The notes beneath the pieces are model-generated. The model saw only the letters and a list, made by a program, of their open reading frames with translations, made no database searches and had not been told where the DNA came from. Below, in pieces: positions 46,114 through 54,155 of a DNA stretch of 64,000 nucleotides. Made by a program: the position numbers and the translations under genes. Source of the DNA: Comamonadaceae bacterium (lineage in GTDB: Bacteria; Pseudomonadota; Gammaproteobacteria; Burkholderiales; Burkholderiaceae_C); NCBI GenBank assembly GCA_947476465.1, contig CANJQN010000002.1, positions 124,001-188,000 of the forward strand. The letters run 5' to 3'. Numbering within the stretch: position 1 is the stretch's first letter; every line of letters begins with the position of its first letter.

Positions 46114-47478
46114 TCAGATGCATCTGAGACTGTTCTCACGGAAGAGGCTGGGCAAAACATTCACACTTGACCAATCTTCACTGCGATCAATAGCTTTCTC
46201 GACCTTCTGAATACCCTCTCGCGTTAAAACAAGGCTCGAGAGTTCGCGAAACTTATCACGTAATTCAGATTCTGAAAAAGGACGATGGAAGTCGCCGCGT
46301 GCGCTGTCACACTGCCGCGTGGAAATTCGGCCGTCCTTTAGAGTCAACGTCACGCGCGCCACCTTCAGCCGTGGCGCAAGTGCGCTCATCTCAGTGTTCT
46401 CTACGACGTGCACACGATGCCTCAGGGCTGTAATTGTCGCGTCTGTTAACGATGAGTCGTCAAGCGCTGAGAAGCCCGCGCCACCCCTCACTGCCATCGT
46501 GGCGGCTGCATGCGGCAGTGAGTACTTTGAGGCGAAATAATTGGGAGGGTCCGGGTTGCGCATGACTGATGCGAAATGATAAGTCGCGACGTCGATGCGC
46601 TCAATTTCCTCGGGCTGCGGCCTCAGGTCTACGAGCGCCTCGTGGAGCGAATCGAGAGCGGGATGCATGGGGTTGCAGCATGCATACAGGCGAAAATAAT
46701 TGCTCGTGATTTCCCAGCGCTGGCCTAAATTGTCGACAAGCCGGTCGGTAAGGAACCCACCGCCGACGAGTTTACCCAGAGACTCCTCGATCGCTTCAGT
46801 CTGCGCCTCAAACCCGGCGAGAGCCAATTCGGGTGCGAGGGCGGCTGCGAAGCCGCTCATCCCGCCTGCCACATTGAGAGCCGTCGCACCTGCAACCGCG
46901 TTCGTATAACTCGGTGTCAAGACCAGTGAAGACGCGATACGCATGGCAAGGCTGATTTTTTTCGCGTCGAGGCCGCGCAAGCGTGCCCCCGCAGCCACTG
47001 CAGCCAGAAGCGTGGCCTGGCCGTTTGGATGCGCGAGCTGACGTGGCGTGAAAGCCGTACAGAGCCTCCCGGCAAGCTCATAACCAGTCACCAGGGCCGT
47101 CAACATCTCGCGGCCAGTGCTTTGCATTTGCTCTCCAACTGCAAGCACACCTGGAAGCACTTGAATCGCTGCCTGGCACGAAACGTAGCGCAAACCTTCG
47201 CACAGCTCGATAGAGCGACCTGCGATGCCGTTCAGCAGTGCCGCCGTGCGCGCATCCAGCCGCGGCCATCCGCGCGCGTAGACCGTCGCACCCGTCTGGC
47301 TCGTTTCCGACGCAAGGCGGCTGCGAAGCTCAGCAACTTCTGGTCTCTCTGAGCCGGCGAGAATGACACCAAGCGTATCCAGCAAGACCAGCTTGGCGTG
47401 CATCTGCACGGAATCGGGAATGTCTTCCCATTGCGTTGTGGCGACGAAATGCGCCAACTCTTCGATCTGGCGACCCAT
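46114..47478 (-). CDS. MmgE/PrpD family protein (paralogue 2)
   Basis: A 454-aa member of the MmgE/PrpD fold. LVLLDTLGVILAGSERPE opens the fold and TAALLNGIAGRSIELCEGLRYVSCQAAIQVLPGVLAVGE forms the substrate-pocket block. NYFRLYACCNPMHPALDSLHEAL and KYSLPHAAATMAV match the second half. This copy has a lower G+C content and more A/T-ending codons than paralogues 3 and 4 across the divide. Its position after a Bug receptor repeats the Bug-PrpD order of 38711-41061. Confidence 0.9.
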   Translation of the reverse strand: MGRQIEELAHFVATTQWEDIPDSVQMHAKLVLLDTLGVILAGSERPEVAELRSRLASETSQTGATVYARGWPRLDARTAALLNGIAGRSIELCEGLRYVSCQAAIQVLPGVLAVGEQMQSTGREMLTALVTGYELAGRLCTAFTPRQLAHPNGQATLLAAVAAGARLRGLDAKKISLAMRIASSLVLTPSYTNAVAGATALNVAGGMSGFAAALAPELALAGFEAQTEAIEESLGKLVGGGFLTDRLVDNLGQRWEITSNYFRLYACCNPMHPALDSLHEALVDLRPQPEEIERIDVATYHFASVMRNPDPPNYFASKYSLPHAAATMAVRGGAGFSALDDSSLTDATITALRHRVHVVENTEMSALAPRLKVARVTLTLKDGRISTRQCDSARGDFHRPFSESELRDKFRELSSLVLTREGIQKVEKAIDRSEDWSSVNVLPSLFRENSLRCI

Positions 47479-47596
47479 CTTCCAAGAACCTTCCTAACAA
47501 GTACTTAGTCCGACGGACTTGAAAAAGTGGCTGAGAGCGGAATGCGAAAGGCAACGCCGATCCGCAGATGCGCAACGGAGGGGGCGCCAGCGACCG

Positions 47597-48565
47597 TTAA
47601 TCGATTCGTGCGCCGATCGATTTGACAAGCGTCCCATACGTCGAAATTTCCCGGCGCAGGAGACTGCCAAACTCGGCAGAACTCATTGTCATGGGTTCAT
47701 CTCCTTGGAGCTGCATTGATTGCCTCACTTCCGGCGAGTTCACGGCGCGAACGACGCCTTCATGTATCTTTGCTAGTACATCGCTGGGCGTGTTGGCCGG
47801 CGCGAGTATGCCGATCCAATTGTTAAACGCGTAGCCTGGCACTGATTCGCTGATCGCAGGGACATTGGGTATTGCTGGGGATCGCTTCGTTCCGGCGACC
47901 GCGATCAGCTTCAGTCGTCCAGCTTCAACCATTGGCTTGGCGACAGGCAAGCCTGTCACGGTGTATTGCACACGGCCACTCATGACCTCAGTCACGGCAG
48001 CGACGGTTCCCTTGAACGGGATGTGCGCCACATCCATACCAGCCAAGCTGCGCAGCATTTCAATCGAAATGTGCACCCCGCCACCGGTACCCGTCGACGC
48101 GTAGTTGATCACCCCGGGCTTCGATTTCGCAAGTGCCACAAGATCATTGACCGAATTAACAGGCAAAGTAGGGTTGGCAACCAACACGAGCGGTGAAACG
48201 GACACTGTAGTGACTGGCGCGAAGTCGCGCAGCGAGTCGTACGGAAGCTTCGAGTAGGCACTTGCGTTAATCACAAACGACGTTGCAACAACTCCGAGCG
48301 TGTACCCGTCGGGCTCAGACTTCGCCAAGTTATCGACGCCGATCGTTCCACCCGCACCGACTTTGTTCTCTACATAAACGTTTTGTCCCCACTGTTCCGA
48401 CAGGCTCTTCGCGATCATCCGGCCAACCAGGTCCAAACCGCCGCCCGAACCTGTTGGCACGATCATGCGCACGGGCTTCGTCGGGTAGGCCTGCGCGTAA
48501 ACGCCTGTAGCGGAGCCGGCGGCGTAAACAGCGAAACCTGCCAGGAGAGCGTGAAGTACTTTCAT
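47597..48565 (-). CDS. Bug-type tripartite tricarboxylate transporter receptor
   Basis: A 322-aa receptor with a Sec leader (MKVLHALLAGFAVYAAGSATGVYAQ). Mature motifs are YPTKPVRMIVPTGSGGGLDLVGRMIAK, VYVENKVGAGGTIGVDNLAKSEPDGYTLG and IPFKGTVAAVTEVMSGRVQYTVTG. It is the first gene of the leftward operon, with 211 bases of divergent control region behind it. The 35 in-frame codons upstream are excluded. Confidence 0.93.
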   Translation of the reverse strand: MKVLHALLAGFAVYAAGSATGVYAQAYPTKPVRMIVPTGSGGGLDLVGRMIAKSLSEQWGQNVYVENKVGAGGTIGVDNLAKSEPDGYTLGVVATSFVINASAYSKLPYDSLRDFAPVTTVSVSPLVLVANPTLPVNSVNDLVALAKSKPGVINYASTGTGGGVHISIEMLRSLAGMDVAHIPFKGTVAAVTEVMSGRVQYTVTGLPVAKPMVEAGRLKLIAVAGTKRSPAIPNVPAISESVPGYAFNNWIGILAPANTPSDVLAKIHEGVVRAVNSPEVRQSMQLQGDEPMTMSSAEFGSLLRREISTYGTLVKSIGARID

Positions 48566-48775
48566 TGGTGTGGCCTTATGTCGATTAAGCAGCTGGCGTA
48601 CAGGCGGCGCGCGAATCCACAAAACGCGAGATGCTATACCGCCTAGCGGAACATGATACTCAAATGTCACTGTAACGATACTCGATAATGTCTGGCGTTA
48701 TCATGGGGAATGTTCGATTGTTTCGCGATTCGATACTTCGAATGATCGCTTGTTACCTCATCAGAAGGGAGTTCT
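48566..48775. promoter_or_regulatory. Divergent control region of the catabolic island
   Basis: A 210-base AT-rich gap separates the two six-gene operons. A perfect dyad ATTCGA-TACT-TCGAAT sits at 48728-48743, with further TTCGA/TCGA half-sites at 48713-48733, so a dimeric regulator could bind here. No clear -35/-10 pair was picked for either direction. The IclR protein encoded at 41132-41956 is the obvious candidate ligand. Confidence 0.5.
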
Positions 48776-50224
48776 GTGGGAGCTGTTCTGATCCCGTCAC
48801 CGGTCACAGCCGCACGGGCCGGCCAGGCCTTTGAGCGCTACGTCGCGTGGGCTGCAGGCATCGAATGGGCTGACTTCTCGCAGGCGGCACGCCGCCGCGC
48901 CGTGCTTGTGCTGGCCGACGACCTCGCGGCCGCCTTCAGCGCCGTTGACGAGCCGGAGGTGTCCGCCGTACTTGCGCGCGTGAAGGCTGCCGGCAGCGGC
49001 CCGGCCTCGCTGCTGGCACCCGGACGGCCGGGCGTATCGGTGCTGCAGGCGGCCATGGGCAACGCCCTGGCCATGGGCTGGAACGAACTCGACGAGGGTT
49101 ATCGCAAGGCCGTGTGCCACGCCGGGCTGTACGTGCTGCCGGCGCTCTTGGCCAGCGCCGAGGCCGAAGGTGCCAGCACGCAGGAGTTGCTGCGCGCCTT
49201 GCTGCTCGGGTACGAGACCGTGACCCGCATCGCCTGTGCGTTCCGTTTTCCGTCGCTGCGGATCCACCCGCATGCCTTGTTGGCACCGGTAGGCGCCGCC
49301 GCGGGCGTGGGCTTCTTGCGCCGGCTGCCGCCGGCGGAGTTACTGTCGGCCATCTCCAGCGCAGCCACGCTGGGCATGGCTGGCCCGTTCAACCATGCGC
49401 TCCAGGGCGTGCTGGCCCGAAATATCTGGGCCGCACAGGCCGCGTCCAGCGGGCTGGCCGCCCTGGACTGGGCGCAGTGCGGCATCGGTGGCCAGGCCTC
49501 GTCGCTGCACGATGTCTACGTCAGCGCGCTGGGCGCCACCGAGGTTGACCTGTCGCACTTCGCCCCAAGTGCGGACATGGGCTGGGCGGTCGAGTCCGGC
49601 TACCACAAGATGAACGCCAGTTGCCAGTACACCCACTCGACCATTGAGGCGGTGCAGACGCTGCTGGCGCAGGATCCTTCATTGCTCGGCGGTGAGGCGG
49701 TGGCCGGCATCGAGGTGCAGGCCCACCCCTTGGGCTATGCGCTGCAGGACGCCCGCCCCAAGACCACGCTTGGCGCCAAGTTTTCGGTGCCGCACGCGGT
49801 GGCTGCGGCCCTGGTCCATGGCGATGGCGGCGTTATGTCTTTCGACGCGGCGTCGCTTGGCGACCCGCGAATCGCGCGCCTGCGCGACCTCACCCGCATG
49901 GTGCCCTTTCCCGACGTGCAACCCCCGCCCCATGACCGGCCTGCCCGGGTCATCGTCATCGACCGCGAGGGTTCGCGCGCAGAAGCCGTGTGTTGGAGCG
50001 CCCAGGGCGGCCCCGATCGGCCTTATGCCGAAGAAGCGCTGTGGGACAAGTTGCAGGCTTTGTCGGCCCGGCAAGCGCCTGGCCTGGTCCGCACCATGCG
50101 CGCACTGATGGGGGCGGCGTCAGAACATGGCACTGCACCTGAGCTGGCACGCCCGTGGCGCCAGAGTCTGGGCAATGTATTCCTGGACGCTGCCGCACCC
50201 GTTGACCCCCCTTCCTCTGTCTGA
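48776..50224 (+). CDS. MmgE/PrpD family protein (paralogue 3)
   Basis: A 482-aa member of the MmgE/PrpD fold and first gene of the rightward operon. It starts at a GTG behind AGAAGGGA. AVLVLADDLAAAFSAVDEPEV opens the fold; AAMGNALAMGWNELDEGYRKAVCHAGLYVLPALLA is the conserved pocket, and GYHKMNASCQYTHSTIEAVQTLL precedes AKFSVPHAVAAALV. It is GC-rich, unlike the leftward operon. The C-terminal extension (about 30 residues after LMGAASEHG) is longer than in the other paralogues. Confidence 0.9.
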   Translation: MGAVLIPSPVTAARAGQAFERYVAWAAGIEWADFSQAARRRAVLVLADDLAAAFSAVDEPEVSAVLARVKAAGSGPASLLAPGRPGVSVLQAAMGNALAMGWNELDEGYRKAVCHAGLYVLPALLASAEAEGASTQELLRALLLGYETVTRIACAFRFPSLRIHPHALLAPVGAAAGVGFLRRLPPAELLSAISSAATLGMAGPFNHALQGVLARNIWAAQAASSGLAALDWAQCGIGGQASSLHDVYVSALGATEVDLSHFAPSADMGWAVESGYHKMNASCQYTHSTIEAVQTLLAQDPSLLGGEAVAGIEVQAHPLGYALQDARPKTTLGAKFSVPHAVAAALVHGDGGVMSFDAASLGDPRIARLRDLTRMVPFPDVQPPPHDRPARVIVIDREGSRAEAVCWSAQGGPDRPYAEEALWDKLQALSARQAPGLVRTMRALMGAASEHGTAPELARPWRQSLGNVFLDAAAPVDPPSSV

Positions 50225-50243
50225 TCTTTCCAGCTTGAACCCG

Positions 50244-51656
50244 ATGCAAGTTAACGTGGAAACGGCGGCTGCGGGCCTGCCATGGGATATGGATGTCGAC
50301 GTGCTGGTGGTCGGCGCTGGTGCCTGCGGTCTGGCCGCTGCCATCGCAGCTCACGAAGCGGGTGTGGGCGTAGCCATTGTTGAAAAACGTGACCGTCCGG
50401 GGGGTAACTCCTCGCTGAGCACCGGCTCTGTGCCAGGCGCCAATAGCCGCTTCCAGCGGGAGGCAGGCATTGAGGATTCGCCTCAGGTGATGGTTGCGGA
50501 TCTGGAGCGCCTGTCCGGCGAAAGCGACCTGCCGCAACTGGCCCGCCAAATGGCGGCCATCTCCGCAGAAATTTGCGAATGGTTGGTCGATACCGTGGGC
50601 GCGCGCATGGCACTCATCACCGACTACTGCCACGTGGGCCACACCATTCCCCGCCTGCATGCACCGGTATCGCGTCGTGGGCAGGACCTGGTGGACGACC
50701 TGCTGGCGGCCGTCGACAAGCGCGGTATCCCGCTGGCCACCAACAACCCGGTGCACACGCTCTACGTTGATGATCAGGGTGGCGTCGTCGGCGTGGCTGT
50801 GGATGGCCCGGGCGTGGAGCGTTCGCGGATCCGCGCCCGCAACGTGATCCTGGCGTCCAACGGCTTTGCCGCCAATCGCGAGCTGGTGACCAGGTATTGC
50901 GCCGAGATCGCCGACGCCGAGTACTTCGGGGCACTGGGCAGCCAGGGCGAGGCGGTGCTCTGGGGGCAGCAACTGGGTGCGCGCCTGGCCAATATGCAGG
51001 CCTACCAAGGCTATGCCGCCGTGGCCTATCCGCATGGTTCGCTGCTGTCGTGGACCACGCTTGAAAAGGGTGGCTTTCTGGTCAACGCCGCCGGCCGGCG
51101 ATTTGGCAACGAGGACCTGGGCTACTCGGCCTACGCCCGCGAGGTGCTGGCGCAACGGCAGAACGTCTTTGCCGTCTTCGACGAACGCATCATGACCTTG
51201 GCGTCCAAGGAGGACGAGTTTCGCGAGCTGGCCGAGATCGGCGGGCTGAAGAACGCCGATTCGATCGAGGCGTTGGCCGCCCGGTTCGAGTTGCCGGCTG
51301 ACGTGCTGGCGCGCACCTTGGCCAACTACAACGAAGCGGCCGCCGGAAAACGCGGCGACGAATTCGGACGCAAGCACTTCAACATGGCGCCGCTGAGCGG
51401 CCGGCTGTGGATGTGCCGTGTGACGCCCGGGCTGTTCCACACCCAGGGTGGCTTGGCCGTAGACCAAGAGGGCCGCGTTCTGCGCGAGGACGATTCGGTC
51501 ATCCCGGGTCTGTTCGCCGGCGGCGGTGCCGCCGCTGGCATCAGTGGCCGCGCTGGTGCCGGCGGCTACGCCTCGGGCAACGGCCTGCTCACGGCCATCG
51601 CCCTGGGCTATCTGTCGGCGCGCGCCGCCGCCGCCCAGGTCAAGGCCCGGACCTGA
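50244..51656 (+). CDS. FAD-dependent oxidoreductase, fumarate reductase/succinate dehydrogenase flavoprotein-like
   Basis: A 470-aa flavoprotein. The N-terminal dinucleotide fold is VDVLVVGAGACGLAAAIAAHEAGVGVAIVEK. RPGGNSSLSTGS contacts FAD, and GLFAGGGAAAGISGRAGAGGYASGNGLLTAIALG closes the site. It has no heme or Fe-S motifs, so it is likely a soluble flavoprotein. Members of the FRD-type family reduce or form C=C bonds next to carbonyls. The ATG at 50244 follows the PrpD stop by 19 bases; a longer frame overlaps that gene. It lies between two PrpD genes. Confidence 0.9.
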   Translation: MQVNVETAAAGLPWDMDVDVLVVGAGACGLAAAIAAHEAGVGVAIVEKRDRPGGNSSLSTGSVPGANSRFQREAGIEDSPQVMVADLERLSGESDLPQLARQMAAISAEICEWLVDTVGARMALITDYCHVGHTIPRLHAPVSRRGQDLVDDLLAAVDKRGIPLATNNPVHTLYVDDQGGVVGVAVDGPGVERSRIRARNVILASNGFAANRELVTRYCAEIADAEYFGALGSQGEAVLWGQQLGARLANMQAYQGYAAVAYPHGSLLSWTTLEKGGFLVNAAGRRFGNEDLGYSAYAREVLAQRQNVFAVFDERIMTLASKEDEFRELAEIGGLKNADSIEALAARFELPADVLARTLANYNEAAAGKRGDEFGRKHFNMAPLSGRLWMCRVTPGLFHTQGGLAVDQEGRVLREDDSVIPGLFAGGGAAAGISGRAGAGGYASGNGLLTAIALGYLSARAAAAQVKART

Positions 51657-51658
51657 CC

Positions 51659-53056
51659 ATGTCGGCCGCGATGTCGCTGTCCATCCGCATGGCGCGGTTC
51701 GCACACGAGATGAGCCTGGATGCCGTTCCCGCGCCCGTGCTTCGCTTGGCCCGTTTGCACTTGGCCGATGCGATCGGCGTCGGCCTGGCTGCCGCGCGCG
51801 TGCCTGCCCACCAGCGCCTGCTGACACAGTTGCGTGCCGAAGGCGCCGGCGCGGCAGAGGGGCCGGCCACCGTGATCGGCTTTGCTGGCGGCGTACCTGC
51901 GCCGCTGGCCGCCATGCTTAACGGCACCTCCATCCACTCGCTGGAGTACGACGACACGCACATGGCTTCCATCGTGCATGGCAGCGCTGTGATCGTGCCG
52001 GCTGCGCTGGCCGCAGCCGAGGCGCAGGGCCTTCGCCTGGACGAACTGGTGCGCCTGGTCGTGGTGGGATGGGAGACCCTGGTGCGCTTGGGCCAGGCCA
52101 GTCCGGGCGGCTTCCAACGCCGGGGCTTCCAGGTCACCTCGGTTGGCGGCGTGGTGGTCGCCGCGCTGCTGGCCGCCACGGCGCGTGGTGCCAGCTTGGC
52201 GCAGACCACGGCGGCCATGGGCATCGCCGGCAGCCAGGCCGGCGGCATCTTCGAGTTCCTGAGCAACGGCTCCAACGTGAAGGCGTTCCATCCTGGATGG
52301 GCGGCGCACGCGGGCCTGTGGGCGGCGGCCGCCGCCCAGGCCGGCATGACCGGCCCTGAGACGGTGCTCGAAGGCCGATTTGGACTGTTCAACGCCTACG
52401 CCGCCGACGAGCAGGCCGGCGACCGCCTCGCCCGCTCGCTTGAGGACCTGGGCGGCCGCTGGGCGCTTTCGGACGCGGCCTTCAAGTTTCATCCCTGCTG
52501 TCACTATATTCACCCCTACTTGGAGTGCACCCAGGCATTGATGGCGCAGCTGGCCGCGCACGGCGGGGTACAGGCCATCGCCTCGGTCCACTGCCGGGTG
52601 GCGCCCGGCGCGGCGCCGGTGATCTGCGATCCCTGGCCGGCCAAGCAGAACCCGGCCAGCGGCAACGAGGCCAAGTACAGCCTTCCGTACTGCATCGCCC
52701 GCGTGCTGCTCGGGCGTCCGGTCGACGTGCCCACCATGACGGCGCCGCAGGTCGATGCCGACGCCGTAGCCTTGTCGGCGCGCATCCAATGGTCGCCGCG
52801 CCCGGACAGCGATTTCCCCGCGCGCTTCGACGCAGACCTCGAGATCATGTGCGCCGATGGCACCCGCCTGCACCACGCGGTGCCACAGGTGCTGGGCAGC
52901 CCCGAGCGGCCCGCCGGCGAGGCGGCCATCCGCGACAAGTTCAACGGCAACGCCGCGCTGGCGCTGGGCGGCGTCGACCGCGATCAGCTTTGGGCCTGCG
53001 TAGTGGACGGTGGCGCCGACCTGCCTGCGCTACAGCGAACGCTGCGCGCGGTTTGA
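51659..53056 (+). CDS. MmgE/PrpD family protein (paralogue 4)
   Basis: A 465-aa member of the MmgE/PrpD fold. LHLADAIGVGLAAARVPAH opens the fold. MLNGTSIHSLEYDDTHMASIVHGSAVIVPAALAAAE is the canonical active-site block with Asp-Asp-Thr-His. FKFHPCCHYIHPYLECTQAL and KYSLPYCIARVLLGRPVD follow. Among the four paralogues this one keeps the DDTH motif of characterised members (Irg1/PrpD), so it is the best candidate for a genuine lyase or dehydratase. It starts two bases after the flavoprotein stop. Confidence 0.92.
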   Translation: MSAAMSLSIRMARFAHEMSLDAVPAPVLRLARLHLADAIGVGLAAARVPAHQRLLTQLRAEGAGAAEGPATVIGFAGGVPAPLAAMLNGTSIHSLEYDDTHMASIVHGSAVIVPAALAAAEAQGLRLDELVRLVVVGWETLVRLGQASPGGFQRRGFQVTSVGGVVVAALLAATARGASLAQTTAAMGIAGSQAGGIFEFLSNGSNVKAFHPGWAAHAGLWAAAAAQAGMTGPETVLEGRFGLFNAYAADEQAGDRLARSLEDLGGRWALSDAAFKFHPCCHYIHPYLECTQALMAQLAAHGGVQAIASVHCRVAPGAAPVICDPWPAKQNPASGNEAKYSLPYCIARVLLGRPVDVPTMTAPQVDADAVALSARIQWSPRPDSDFPARFDADLEIMCADGTRLHHAVPQVLGSPERPAGEAAIRDKFNGNAALALGGVDRDQLWACVVDGGADLPALQRTLRAV

Positions 53057-53072
53057 TGGAGGGAGGTATTCG

Positions 53073-54155
53073 ATGAGCGAGCCGATCCGGCAGCGCCTGC
53101 CGCTCGAGTTGGTCACCGGCTTCCTGGGCAGCGGCAAGACCACGCTCATCAACGCCGTGCTGCGCGACCCGGCCTTTTGCGGAGCGATGGTCATCGTCAA
53201 TGAGTTTGGCGAAGTCGGGCTGGACCACCTGCTGATCTCGTCGGCCCAGGACCAGGTGGTGCTGCTTGATTCGGGCTGCCTGTGTTGCGCGGTCTCGGGC
53301 TCGCTGCGCGACACGCTGATCGACCTGTTCTCACGCCGCGGCAGTGGCACGGTGGCGCCCTTCGACCGCATCATCGTCGAGACCAGCGGACTGGCCAACC
53401 CGGCGCCGCTGGTGGCCAGCCTGTTGGGGGACTCGGCCGTCACGCCGCGCTGCGCGCTCACGCAGGTGCTGACCCTGGTTGACGCCGCCAATGGCCTGGA
53501 CACGCTGGCGCGCTACCCGGAGGCGCAGCGCCAGGTCGCCTTCGCCGACCGCCTGCTGATCACCAAGACCGACCTGGCCACGCGGGCCCAGGTCGAGGTC
53601 GTACAGGCGGCGCTGTCCTCGCTCAACTCGCAGGCGCCGATCGAGCGCCGGCAACCGGGCGACTCGCCGGTTTCTTACTTCGTCGCCGACGCGCATGCCA
53701 ACAGCCGGGCGGTCCGTCCCGCCATCGGGGTGCCGGCCTGGCTGCGCGGCCCGCTGCGTCCGAAGTACGCGAACGATGCCGCCGCTGCGTCCACAGGGTC
53801 TGACACCCACGGCGAGACCTTCGGCCATGTAAGCAGCCATGTGCTGCACCTCGGTGGCCCCGTCACCTGGGAAGGGTATGCCGCCTGGACCGATGCCATG
53901 CGCCGCCGCTTCGGAAGGCGCCTGCTTCGCTGCAAGGGCCTGTTGGCCGTTGGCGCCGATACGGCGCCGTGGGTGGTGCAGGGCGTGCAGGGCTACTTCG
54001 CGCCGCCGGCGCGGCTGCCTGCCGGCTCGCAGCTTCCGGCCTCGGCCGCCGGCTACCTGATCTGCATTGGCGAATCGCTCGATCGCCGCGAACTCGACGG
54101 GACCCTGGCCCTGCTGGCGCCCGATTGTCTGCCCGAAAGGAATCCTGCTTCATGA
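53073..54155 (+). CDS. CobW/P47K-family GTPase, putative metallochaperone
   Basis: A 360-aa G3E GTPase. Walker A GFLGSGKTT (residues 17-25) and the GCLCC metal-binding motif (C69, C71, C72) are intact. VETSGLANPAPL is switch II and LLITKTDL the NKxD-equivalent. The C-terminal CobW_C domain is present (GETFGHVSSHVLHLGGPVTW...). Family members deliver Zn or other metals to target enzymes. Its stop overlaps the amidohydrolase start by four bases, so it probably metallates that enzyme. A good AGGGAGG ribosome site precedes it. Confidence 0.92.
   Translation: MSEPIRQRLPLELVTGFLGSGKTTLINAVLRDPAFCGAMVIVNEFGEVGLDHLLISSAQDQVVLLDSGCLCCAVSGSLRDTLIDLFSRRGSGTVAPFDRIIVETSGLANPAPLVASLLGDSAVTPRCALTQVLTLVDAANGLDTLARYPEAQRQVAFADRLLITKTDLATRAQVEVVQAALSSLNSQAPIERRQPGDSPVSYFVADAHANSRAVRPAIGVPAWLRGPLRPKYANDAAAASTGSDTHGETFGHVSSHVLHLGGPVTWEGYAAWTDAMRRRFGRRLLRCKGLLAVGADTAPWVVQGVQGYFAPPARLPAGSQLPASAAGYLICIGESLDRRELDGTLALLAPDCLPERNPAS

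Noticed and set aside
51407..53056. A longer start for PrpD paralogue 4
   Set aside because: The extension overlaps the flavoprotein gene, and the ATG two bases after that gene's stop gives the family length.
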